Source: [Phialemoniopsis] sp. UDSM-2020 (taxonomy: Eukaryota; Ascomycota; Sordariomycetes; Thyridiales; Thyridiaceae). Taken from it: a stretch of 64,000 nt of DNA. The notes under the pieces were generated by a model. It saw only the letters and a list, made by a program, of their open reading frames with translations. It did not search any database and was not told the DNA's origin. This document shows, piece by piece, positions 19,974-29,009 of this stretch. The DNA lies in contig JAEILZ010000009.1 in assembly GCA_018873225.1 (NCBI GenBank), positions 2,223,501-2,287,500 on the forward strand, in the 5' to 3' direction. Every line of letters starts with the position of its first letter. Positions within the stretch are counted from its first letter, which is position 1. The position numbers were made by a program, and so were the translations under genes.

Positions 19974-21332
19974 ATGCTGCTCGAGATCATGTCTTTCATG
20001 AGAAATCTTCCAAGTCCCGTCCAAGCGACAGCTGACCTCCCGCTTCTGGAAGGTTACCGGCTCGAGATGGCTCGAGCAATGCAACGCGGCGAGTCATACT
20101 ACTCCATCGCGCTGATGTTTGATGAAGTTTTCAAGGAGCTCGCGAAGCTAGGTGGCTTCCCATTGACGGAGACAGCCAAGTTGTTGGCAAGGTTCTTCGA
20201 GGCGTCGTCTGAGGCATGGCACGTTATGCATGCCATTCCTCGGCCGGTCTTGGAGTCTGTTTTACTGGGGACCCTGGCCTTTGATCACCAGGCTTTGCAG
20301 CCATCCCAGGCTTACTCGGACCAAGGGCCTGGCGTGTACGTGTTCGGCATTGGCATCAGGGAGTGTGGGGGCAAGTTCCTCAGCGGCGTCCAGCTTGCTA
20401 GACTGTGCCGTGGAGCAAGACGGTACGAACAGGCGTACGAGGCATGGAAGACGCATCAAGGTTTCCCGCTCACCCAGGCACACAAGGACCTGGAAAGGTT
20501 CGTGGCGGAGGTTGACAACGCGTATGGGTTCTCGCATGATCCGAGAAAGCCCCCGAGGTTTATCAAGACGGATGGATCGCTGGGTCGCTTGAGATACTTT
20601 ACCCGCGGCCTGGAGCGGCGACGAGATGCCTGCCACCGCTTCGACCAGACCGGAGCGACGTTCTCCGTTCAATCACCGCTATATGTAGGTTGTGGTCAGG
20701 ACATCTCGGACAGGACCGAGAAGCATCGACCAACCTTTACAAATTCCGCCTTTGAAAATACTAACAAGCCATATGCACTGACAATGAGTCTTATCCGACA
20801 CATGGGCTTGACCCCGACCCCCAAGATTGTCACCGCCTTGAGGATTTACAATCCCGAGCATATCGTGGCGGCCGAAAGGCTACTATGTGTGTTTGCGGGG
20901 TGTTACGTGATGCAGGACGGCTTCAATGCGATCGAGGCCGGGGGAAGGCGAATCCATATGGATGCCAACGAGAGGCTGGACGCAGAGGACTATGTGCTTG
21001 GTAGGCGGCCTTGGGTACATGAGAACCTGGCACTGACGCAAGAAGATCTCAGAATGCGCAAGAGATACGTGGATGACTGCAAGGAGCTGCAGAACATGGC
21101 AAGCAGCGGATTCGACCGGGCAAAGACTGAACTCCAGTTGGCTGATACTGATGCTATGAAGGCCTCCAGTGTTCTTGATCGTGCCGAGGAGGCTTTTAAG
21201 GCCCGCGAAGATGACATTGATCAGGTTTATGATGACGAAGAAGATAGGCTTCGTTTGATCAAGGGAGGTCTGAACGCTGTCGCTGAGGCGACAGAGCACC
21301 TAGATCTTGGACATGGAAACGATAAGGTTTAA
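19974..21332 (+). CDS. Unknown protein, helical C-terminus
   Basis: 452 aa if started at 19974 (MLLEIMSFMRN); 496 aa if the putative exon 19785-19856 is spliced to 19914. No known domain recognised. Visible features: an alpha-helical N-terminal half with two similar segments containing GFPLT (FKELAKLGGFPLTET and AWKTHQGFPLTQAHKDL), which may be an internal duplication; a central stretch with several Cys and His (QLARLCRGARR, YVGCGQDISDR); and a charged helical tail (LRMRKRYVDDCKELQ ... AREDDIDQVYDDEED) likely forming a coiled coil. No signal peptide or membrane segment. An AATAAA polyadenylation signal lies at 21375-21380, 43 nt after the stop. Its frame is clean and codon use resembles the neighbouring genes, so it is probably real. 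Confidence 0.72.
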   Translation: MLLEIMSFMRNLPSPVQATADLPLLEGYRLEMARAMQRGESYYSIALMFDEVFKELAKLGGFPLTETAKLLARFFEASSEAWHVMHAIPRPVLESVLLGTLAFDHQALQPSQAYSDQGPGVYVFGIGIRECGGKFLSGVQLARLCRGARRYEQAYEAWKTHQGFPLTQAHKDLERFVAEVDNAYGFSHDPRKPPRFIKTDGSLGRLRYFTRGLERRRDACHRFDQTGATFSVQSPLYVGCGQDISDRTEKHRPTFTNSAFENTNKPYALTMSLIRHMGLTPTPKIVTALRIYNPEHIVAAERLLCVFAGCYVMQDGFNAIEAGGRRIHMDANERLDAEDYVLGRRPWVHENLALTQEDLRMRKRYVDDCKELQNMASSGFDRAKTELQLADTDAMKASSVLDRAEEAFKAREDDIDQVYDDEEDRLRLIKGGLNAVAEATEHLDLGHGNDKV

Positions 21333-21497
21333 TTTGTAGGCATAGACTAGTATGGATGTGATTCTACTTGTTTTAATAAATTGAAATCTTCATCACACGC
21401 TTCCGTCGTTCTTTTGTGCATGCCTGTTTATGCACGCTTCCGTGATACCACCGAAAGCACGAAAATCGGCTGAGATCGTCCAAGCCCTTGAGAGTCT

Positions 21498-22597
21498 TCA
21501 GTGCCAGTGAGGTAACGTCCCTAGCCAAGTACTCCACCCTGTCTCTGGTGACTCTGAGCTGTCAGTCTGCCTAGATGTAGCCAAATTGATAGCAAGTACT
21601 TTTATTTTACTAGATAAAGTACCTAGGTAGGTACAAAGTAGCTGCAGTCTTTCGTTTGTGAGCAACAACAGAGGGCTCATCAATTGGGAACTCCATAAGC
21701 GCGCTGTATTCAGGTGACACGTACCCATTGCCGGTCCAAGCACGAAACCCTGGTCCGTGAAGCGAAAGGGTGGTCTTGGAAGGTCTGGAGTCATTCCGAT
21801 GACCGTAATCTTCCGTCTACCCTCTTGCATCTCTACGGCCAATGATCGAGTGACCTGGTGAAGGGCTGCGGTTGACACATTATATGCCAGGAACTCAGGA
21901 GCATCATCAGGACCTAAGACACGGAAGATTAGTGATGGTATAACCTTGTAAGGGAGTCTGCAGAGTTGCGACATATCAAGTGTCTTGTCAACGTTGTACG
22001 AGATGTTGACAACCCGAGAGGAACGACTCTTCTTCAATGCTGGCCGGAAGTGCCTCGTGACCAGCAAAGGTCCCTGTGTCATACATATCAGAATTATGCC
22101 AAATGAAGAATGAGAGGACTGCCGGGTGGTAGTACTAACAACAGTATTGGTCCGAAACTTCTCCATCAGAATATCAGGCGAGACCTGCTCTACTCCTTGT
22201 GCCGGAAATGGAGATCCTAAAACGTCGATTATCGATTAGAAACACGTATATCTCGTCGAACAGGGGTAAAACTACCAAGGATGTGAATAAGAACATAAAA
22301 AGGCTCATCACCCCATGCTGCTGCCGCATCCTTGACCGATTCTTCATTCGACGTGTCAAAACTCAAAATGGTTGTTCCCGTTGCGTTCAACTGAAAGTTA
22401 TCAGCTGTCTTGCCGCAGAACAAGACTTTTGAAATACTTACGGCTTCAATAGTGCGGACATGCTCGTCTGTATCGGGTAGGACACGATGGACAGTCGCGA
22501 AGACATTTGCGAGCCGATCAACGAAAGACGCGCATAGCTGCGGGCCGAGACCACTGTTGGCACCGATGATAAGGATGTTCTCTCCTTCACAACTCAT
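21498..22597 (-). CDS. Short-chain dehydrogenase/reductase-like protein with altered active site
   Basis: Four exons, complement of 22442-22597, 22276-22390, 22140-22216 and 21498-22073, 307 aa; introns of 51, 59 and 66 nt. The Rossmann opening ILIIGANSGLG (residues 8-18) matches the NAD(P)-binding TGxxxGxG motif. The active site is unusual: the YxxxK motif reads AYNVSTAALHQV, so the catalytic Lys is Thr (codon at 21870-21872), and the Ser motif reads VVNISYNV. The C-terminal 60 residues do not look like an SDR, and a GTACGT donor at about 21720 could remove part of them, so the 3' end is uncertain. It is either a pseudo-enzyme or a decaying gene. It stands next to the MFS exporter on the same strand and may belong to the metabolite-type group extending to 30.3 kb. 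Confidence 0.68.
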
Positions 22598-23318
22598 GAT
22601 TGTTGTACTGGGTGCGATGCGTTTGCGTCTTCAGTTATTCTCTTGGGAGAGATTCGCCTGAAGGAACAAGTGGAAGACAGGTTTGTGTGAGTTGGAAATT
22701 CGAAAATTTGATGGCAGTGGTTCAGGCACGGCGTAGTGAATAGTCGAAGAAACTCCGCCACGCGCTGTAAGGCGGCAGAATTCATTGTGACTGCTAAACA
22801 ATAGCGTATATATCAGGGTGAATGTAGCTTGAGAGTATGAACGTGATAAACGCGTCATTCTAGACTCAATTTGAGTTCACGTTCGCGGTTGTGATCACTG
22901 AAAGATCACTTTATAAGAGTAGAGAATGCACCCTATCCCACCATGATCGGCCTAGCGAACAACAAGCATTTCAATAATGACAAGGAGTAAAGAAACGCGA
23001 AACACACGAAGATCCTTGTAGTGACGACACTGGCCTATGACAGTCACTAATGACTCAATAGTTGGCTGTGTACCTGTTTCCTCCAGAGTCATCACCACTC
23101 CGCTGAATACAATTCATAGATTGCCAATGCTTGGTACGCTGACAACTCAAGGGTTGTTGACGAAGCTGACAGTTTGAAACGTTCAAGCTTACAGATACCT
23201 CCGACAGCAACGGAAGGGTGACCAATCCGGCGTAAGACCTCGTCGTTGTTCTGGCAAGGATACTCATACGCATTCGATCTTCATTGGTGGTACTGAGTTA
23301 CGTCAATATCCATCAGGT
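22598..23318. other. Intergenic
   Basis: 720 bases between the MFS stop and the SDR start, both genes leftward. Probably the SDR promoter and MFS 3' UTR. No gene seen. Confidence 0.6.
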
Positions 23319-25089
23319 TCATTTCTTGCCCTGACCAGCCATGCCTGCCTTAGACAATCCAAACAAACAAATGACGATGATTGCCCCCGTACTAGCAAAT
23401 ATGGTCCAGTAAGCCGCCCTGAACCCATCCATCAAGGCCACATTCTCGTCTACAGCGTCTGAGTGGTCAGTGACCGAGGCGGCGATGGCAGCAGTCACAG
23501 CTAAGCCGACTGCGTTGCCGAACTGCGCTACCTCGTTGAAGATACCACCGGCCAGTGACTGGACGTGAGGCGGAAATGCATCCGAGATGATCAAATTTCC
23601 CACCGCAAAGAGGACTGTGTTTGCGTTAGATCAAGTCCAAATGTGTCTCAACGAATGCGAGCCTTACTCCAGGGATTCACGGGACAGAGGAAGATGGCCC
23701 AGAACGGGGCAAGCCAGTAGTTCTCATTGATGCGCACCGTCGCCATGAGGGCTGGCGAGACCAGGCTAATGAGAGCCGATCCGATGACGAGTGTTCGCGT
23801 CTTCACTCGCGAAACGAGATACATCATAACAATGTTGGTGCTTATCCCCATGACAATCTGGGGGAAATACCTCAGTGACGCTTGCAGTGCTGAGATGCCT
23901 TGTACTTCTTGGTAACTGGTATGCTAAAGTCAGAACCCGACAGGATGTTGTTCGCAGAGTAACTCACAAGAGCGTAGTAAAGTATTCAAAGGCATTCAGT
24001 GAAGCCCAGCATAGAAAGACAGACACGCAGACCGACGTAAACGGCATCTCGCGCCATAGACGGTTCGGTATGAGAGCCGGCCGCTGTCTCTTCTCCTGGT
24101 AGTGCATCCAGACCGGAAAGAGCGCCAAGACTGCCGCCGCAATGATGAGCAGCGGTAGACCTGGGGCCGTTCCCACACTTTTATACGAAGACGTCGCAAG
24201 CGCAAGCACGTATATGATGACGCCCAGGGAGGCACTGAGCATCATGGCGCCCACCCAGTCAATGTCCTCCCGCAGGCGGCGCCACTTCGACTTGCCGACA
24301 TCGGACCTGTGATGCACAGCAGGCAGCGCGGCCAGCGACACACCGGCTGTGCAGAAGCTCAGTATCGCCATGAGGTAGTACCCCCAGCGCCAGCCGACTG
24401 TGTCAGCAAAGACGCCGCCAAGCACAAGACCCAGTGCATATCCCATGGGCTGCGCCATGCCGTTCATGGAGAAGGCGGCGTTACGCCAGGGGCCCCGCGC
24501 AAAAGTGTTGGTGATGAGGCTGACCGTGGCCGGCAGGCACATGGCCATCGAGGCGCCGAGGCAGGTGCGGAAGATGATGACCTGGATGCCCGTGCGGGAG
24601 AAGCCCAGGGCGACGGTGAAGACGACGAACAGTGCGCTGCCGCAGGCCCACACGAGCTTGGCGCCTACGACGTCGGCGATGGCGCCGAAGATGAGGAGGA
24701 GGCAGCCGGCCGCGAGGGCGTATGTGGCGGCGGGCCCTGAGTCAATTTGTCAATGCTACAACTTTGAAGTTCTCGGCTTGGAAGAACGTACATAGGATCA
24801 GACCATCAGACAAACCCACATCACGAGCAATGTGAGGCAGGACGGCGATCAGCAGCCCCGATCCCATAGTGTTGAGGAAATTGATGCCCGCAAGGGTGAT
24901 GATGATTGCGACACCCCTTGATTTGGAGACTTGCATATGCAGTGCAGATGTCGATTCTTCGCCGGAACTGTCGCCTTCGCCGGACGATGATGCAAAACTA
25001 ACCTCCTTGGGTTGTTCTCCGGCCTGTTGTTTGGCAACAAGCTCCATCGCCACTTTGCCGAAGCCATCATCGGCCGTACTCGCCGCCAT
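23319..25089 (-). CDS. MFS drug:H+ antiporter, DHA2 type
   Basis: Four exons, complement of 24792-25089, 23968-24736, 23668-23915 and 23319-23614, 536 aa. After a Ser/Glu-rich cytosolic N-terminus (about 55 residues) come many hydrophobic segments: GVAIIITLAGINFLNTMGSG, the TM2 signature WPAATYALAAGCLLLIFGAIADVVG formed across the first splice junction, SRTGIQVIIFRTCLGAS, and the late ALTVTAAIAA-type helices. The length and the early W-x-x-x-x-Y-x-L signature fit the 14-TM DHA2 exporters of the plasma membrane, which pump out drugs and fungal metabolites by proton exchange. The last exon contains the FPPHVQSLAGGIFNEVAQFGNAVG helix usual for the family. Substrate unknown. Its place between the SDR and the GST/ATP-grasp/DAAO genes suggests export of their product (inference). 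Confidence 0.88.
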
Positions 25090-26193
25090 GTCGAACCAAT
25101 AACGAAACTAGTTGTGTCAAGTGTATGCACAGTGGGCTTCCAGACCTTGGAAGAGACTCTTTTCGCATGCGCAATGCTTTGTTAGTGGACTGCGTTGCTT
25201 TCACTGTCCGCTTTGATGCCGCAATATGCAAGTGGCTGCTTGTGCCGGCATAGCTGCAGGCAGAAGACACGTTCGACCGGAACTGTGCCATCATTATGGA
25301 AATACCGCAAGTCTCTCTTCCGGTGGAACGGCCTGATTGTTCTGGGAGGATCTCCGAAATTGAGAGTAATTCGCAAGACACCCCCGACACGCAGTCATTG
25401 AGATGCGCTGCCCTGCCTTCGGCCGGGAATACGCAATACGATTAGGGGACCCCCTGATCACCACTGACACGGCGTACAAGCATAGTCCAGGACTCGAACT
25501 AGGGCCCTGGCTTTCTGTGATTGTGACTGGCCATCAAAAAGCCAGGGTTCTGACATGTTTCAGTAAGCTTCCGTTTTAGGATTTAAGGTTGCGTTGTCTA
25601 GTCGAGACTGGCATAGCCGTGCTTACTGCATCTCGCTTGCGTACTAGTGAGTGCTCTGGTATTGCAGGTGACGACCGGTGAAGGTCTAGGTGAATGCGTA
25701 TGCAGTAGGGATAGCATTCCTGAAAGGACCGAATATCCAAGGAAATAGAAGATCCTTCACAGGGCTGGGCAATCGACAAGAAGTCAATGATCAGTGATCA
25801 CACACGGCGGTTCGGCCCCCAAAGAGGTCAAATAAGGTTCGATTTAGGCAGGCCCTTGAGAGGATGCATAAGTCGATCTGTGCGGGAGACAGGCAGAGAA
25901 TCCTTCAGGAGAAGAGATCCGCGAGAACTAACCATACCGTAACAGGTTGACCGTCCGAATCATGACAAAAGCTCCGGAAGGATGCCAGCGCAACGTCTTG
26001 GGATTACGCCATGACAATCATCTATGTGAGAATTAATGCAAGTCCTCGTTGGTGTGGCAAGTTGCTCAGAAGAAAAGCGGCAATCTATTTCTAAGCTTGT
26101 TATTCCAGGTTTCATGTCTTTCACTTCGAGCCAGAGCAAAGTTGACTTGCCCTTCGCCACGGACACCCTGCCTCTCCCACTCCGTACAGCAAC
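25090..26193. other. Intergenic with an inverted repeat
   Basis: 1.1 kb between the divergent MFS and GST genes, so promoter DNA for both. Apart from the hairpin at 25505-25547 I see no gene. Confidence 0.6.
25505..25547. repeat. Perfect 10-bp inverted repeat
   Basis: CCCTGGCTTT at 25505-25514 and its exact complement AAAGCCAGGG at 25538-25547, with a 23-nt spacer. It could be a hairpin or a two-fold protein-binding site in the shared MFS/GST promoter region. A nearby GTTCGAGTCC on the minus strand recalls a tRNA T-loop, but no tRNA can be folded around it. Confidence 0.55.
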
Positions 26194-27021
26194 ATGGACG
26201 CGCAACAGAACGAAATTGTCCTTTACACCAATCATACGTGTACTTGTAGGTAACTTCCGGGCCAATGGCATCTTTGAGGACTAGGCTGACGTACCCAATC
26301 AGGGGCCCATCGAGCGCACGTCGCTCTCCAGGAGCTTAACCTCCCCTTCAAGGAGGTGACCATCAACGTCGATGGCCCGCGTCCTGATTGGTTCCTCGAA
26401 ATCAACCCACGCGCACTAGTCCCTGTCATGTTCTTCAATGGCAAAAAGATTGTCGAGTCTGCCATTGTCTGCCAGTTCCTCGCCGATGTGTACCCTTCGG
26501 CCCTGAGCCCGCCTCCCACCACGATTGAGGGGGCGACCCGTCGTGCTGACATGTCCTTCTTCATGGACGCCTACTGGAACAAATTTCATACTATTCTCTT
26601 CAGACTCTATGAATCTCCTACCAAAGCCGACGAGGAAAAGGTCGTGGAGGATGCTGTTACTAGTCTCCTAGCCGAAGTCGAGCCACTCCTTGCTGACGCC
26701 AACCCATTCTGGGGTGGCAGTGAAAAGCTCACTCTAGCAGAGGCAAGACACTTTTCCCCGTATAATTTCCACTCCTGATCTAACTACTCATAGGTCATGA
26801 TGGGACCCTTCATTATTCGCGCCGTAACCCTGTCCAAGCACGGGGTTTACCCAACGAGCCTTAACGAACTCATAGAGGCCAAGGCGCCCAACTTTCACAA
26901 GTGGGCATCGGCTGTCTCCAAGCAACCTTCTGTCACATCCGTCTTTGAAGAAGATGTCCATGTGGCCAGGTCGCGCGCCAAGCGCTCCAGGATGAGGCAG
27001 GCAGCTGGTCTCCCGGAGTGA
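26194..27021 (+). CDS. Glutathione S-transferase-like protein
   Basis: Three exons, 26194-26245, 26303-26742 and 26794-27021, 239 aa. The N-terminal thioredoxin-like domain starts IVLYTNHTCTWAHRAH, where Cys16 occupies the usual Omega/Cys-type catalytic position; then INPRALVPVMFFNGKKIVESAIVCQFLAD, with the cis-Pro and the glutathione-binding E-S pair. The C-terminal helical domain carries LTLAEVMMGPFIIRA. Cys-type GSTs usually reduce or deglutathionylate rather than conjugate. The second intron uses a GC donor (GAG|GCAAGA) and a TAG acceptor; reading through it would end the protein within 8 codons of junk, while splicing restores LTLAEVMMGPF. It sits convergent with the ATP-grasp gene, only 27 bp between stop codons, supporting membership of the same locus. 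Role in detoxification or in adding sulfur to a metabolite is inference. Confidence 0.87.
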
Positions 27022-27048
27022 TGCACCCCAATTCAATTCAGGATTTGT

Positions 27049-28326
27049 CTAGGAGCTAGCTAGTCTAGATCGAATCAAACCAAGTCTAGTCTCCAAATCA
27101 TTTACATCCTTGCCACCCCACACGATGTCTGCCATGTTCTGGCCGGGGTCGATGACAGCCGTGGCAGTGACAACCGCCTCGCCAGACTCGACCAGGCCAC
27201 CAAGGAGATCGTACACATCATCTACCTTGCCACCGTATTCCAAGGCCCCAAATTGCGCCAATGGCAGGCCCCTGTCCTTCCAGAAATGGCCAGACATGAA
27301 GCAGATCGGCATCGACCCTGTAAATCGCGCGTTGAGGTCCACCACCCACTGCCCGTCGTCCCTGTCGACGACGATGTCGACACCGGCCCACCCGACAAAC
27401 TCCTTCGGCAGGCGCGCCGTCGTATCACGCACGGTGGCACGCACGTAGTCCTGCAGCCGCTCCTGCGCGCTGTAGTCGATGTAGCCGCCCGTCCACTTGC
27501 CGGTAGCCGTCAGGGTCTGCACCGTCACACCAACAATGTGCGGGTCGTCGCGGTTGTTGGGGCCAACGACAAAGTGTACGCTCAAGTCTTCGATCAGGTC
27601 GACGTATGCCGAGAGGATGAAGTTCTTGACGCCGCGCTGCTGTAGAAATCCCAGAGCGGCACGTGTTTCGAGCCGGCGCTGCTCAGTGGTGACGATAAAG
27701 GTACCAAAGCCACAGCCGGCTCGGCACAACTTGATCACAAAGGGCAGCGAGTGCGTGTCGACGGTAGCCAATGATGTTTCATCCAGTGGCATTAACGTAG
27801 ACGCGGGCGTACGGATGCCGGACGTGATGAGAAACTCCTTCGAGTTGATGTCGTATGCAAGTTGTGGATCGACAAGGCAGTCATGATCCTTCATCCAAGC
27901 CTGAGGCCTCCAAAAGTGAAGCTTCTGGCCCTTGGTAAGGTCGAGCAGCTTCTCAAACACGCGGCCGCCCTCGAGGTCGACGAAGCGTGGCCGGTGGCGC
28001 TGTTCCGGTGGCAACTGGGCGAGGGCCCGCTCCATGCCCGCCGCCGTGACATTTGGCTCGAAGAAGAGGACGTCCATGTCGCCCAGGCCCACCGCTCTGC
28101 GCACGGGCTTTAGGCCGAGGATGACCTTCCGAAGCCGGGCAATCTCCTGTTCATCGTTCGAGTAAGGGACTGGCTCTTCATCCTCCGGATATAAGAGCTC
28201 GCGGGGAAACTCCGGGTGGAGATCCATGTGGCCAAAGACGCAGTAGGTGGTGACGATGAACGGCCCCTGAACGCCATGTTCACGGTACAGGTCAGCCAGC
28301 GTAGTGTCGAGACGTATGGGGGCCAT
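27049..28326 (-). CDS. ATP-grasp carboxylate-amine ligase
   Basis: Single exon, 425 aa. Signs of the ATP-grasp fold: the ATP-binding loop LPFVIKLCRAGCGFGTF (residues 194-210, Lys199 and a Gly-rich turn), an ILSAYVDLIEDLSVHFVVG strand pair, and the metal-binding motif WVVDLNARFTGS with D330, N332 and R334 near the C-terminus. The family activates a carboxylate as acyl-phosphate and joins it to an amine or thiol, often making dipeptides or amino-acid amides. Similar fungal proteins are commonly labelled solid-state-culture-specific ATP-grasp proteins (from memory). It is divergent from the DAAO-like gene with 683 bp between starts, and convergent with the GST. This context suggests an amino-acid-derived small molecule made without an NRPS. 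Residues 1-110 form a pre-ATP-grasp domain with no clear motif. Substrates cannot be deduced. Confidence 0.86.
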   Translation of the reverse strand: MAPIRLDTTLADLYREHGVQGPFIVTTYCVFGHMDLHPEFPRELLYPEDEEPVPYSNDEQEIARLRKVILGLKPVRRAVGLGDMDVLFFEPNVTAAGMERALAQLPPEQRHRPRFVDLEGGRVFEKLLDLTKGQKLHFWRPQAWMKDHDCLVDPQLAYDINSKEFLITSGIRTPASTLMPLDETSLATVDTHSLPFVIKLCRAGCGFGTFIVTTEQRRLETRAALGFLQQRGVKNFILSAYVDLIEDLSVHFVVGPNNRDDPHIVGVTVQTLTATGKWTGGYIDYSAQERLQDYVRATVRDTTARLPKEFVGWAGVDIVVDRDDGQWVVDLNARFTGSMPICFMSGHFWKDRGLPLAQFGALEYGGKVDDVYDLLGGLVESGEAVVTATAVIDPGQNMADIVWGGKDVNDLETRLGLIRSRLASS

Positions 28327-29009
28327 TCTTGCGGTGAAGTGAGGGAAGTGATGGTAAGCTCAAAGAAAAGCTCTTGGAACATTCGAATTCGTAATGGCTT
28401 GGAGAGAGTTATTTCATACTCGGCAGGATTCGATCATATTGGTCATCACATCGATGCTGTCAAGGTATCATGCTGCTGCAACCTCAACATGCTTCCAACT
28501 CCTTCGCCGCTTTGATAGAAGGCGATGTGACCTTGTGAAATAAGCATAAGCGTACCCATTTTGAGAAAGGATTCGTACGCCTACGCCGGCGTGGGGGAGG
28601 GGCGTATTCCTGTCGCCCTGTACGTCTGCAGGGTCCCGGCCCGGCTTGGCGCCACGGTGGACCGGGCTAGGGGGCAAGCAAATTTGTCCAGGGCCAATCG
28701 ACCGGGGTTGATAGTACGACGATTGGCCATGGCTTCAGGAGGAACAAGGTGAAAAGAAACTCGACTAATGCGCCGGGGAACAAAGAAGGAAGGACCTTTC
28801 GCTCTAGACTTCCGTGATCATGAGACGACTCACCTCGGTAAGGTCTTGTCGTTGCATGGCGTGCTCTTGGTAGTTCGACTGAAGTTGGAGGAGGACATGG
28901 CCAGCAAGGGAGCTAGGTAATCGGTGCTCATAAGGCCCCGCTGGTCTCGTCTAGTCCCGGATCCTCAAGCTTGACCCCATAGAGTTTTACCAGTTTACAG
29001 CATAGCAAA
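28327..29009. promoter_or_regulatory. Divergent promoter of ATP-grasp and DAAO-like genes
   Basis: 683 bp between the two start codons. CCAAT boxes occur in both orientations at 28694-28698 (CCAAT) and 28722-28726 (ATTGG), near the middle. The GC-rich tract at 28590-28680 contains several CCGG/CGG elements that a Zn2Cys6 regulator might bind. The shared promoter implies coordinated expression. Confidence 0.55.

Noticed and set aside
1..21000. Starship-type giant transposon carrying the orphan genes
   Set aside because: No DUF3435-type tyrosine recombinase captain gene is seen in the window.
25470..25560. Minus-strand CTAGTTCGAGTCC resembling a tRNA T-loop beside the inverted repeat
   Set aside because: The stem next to the loop has two mismatches in five pairs and no cloverleaf can be drawn.
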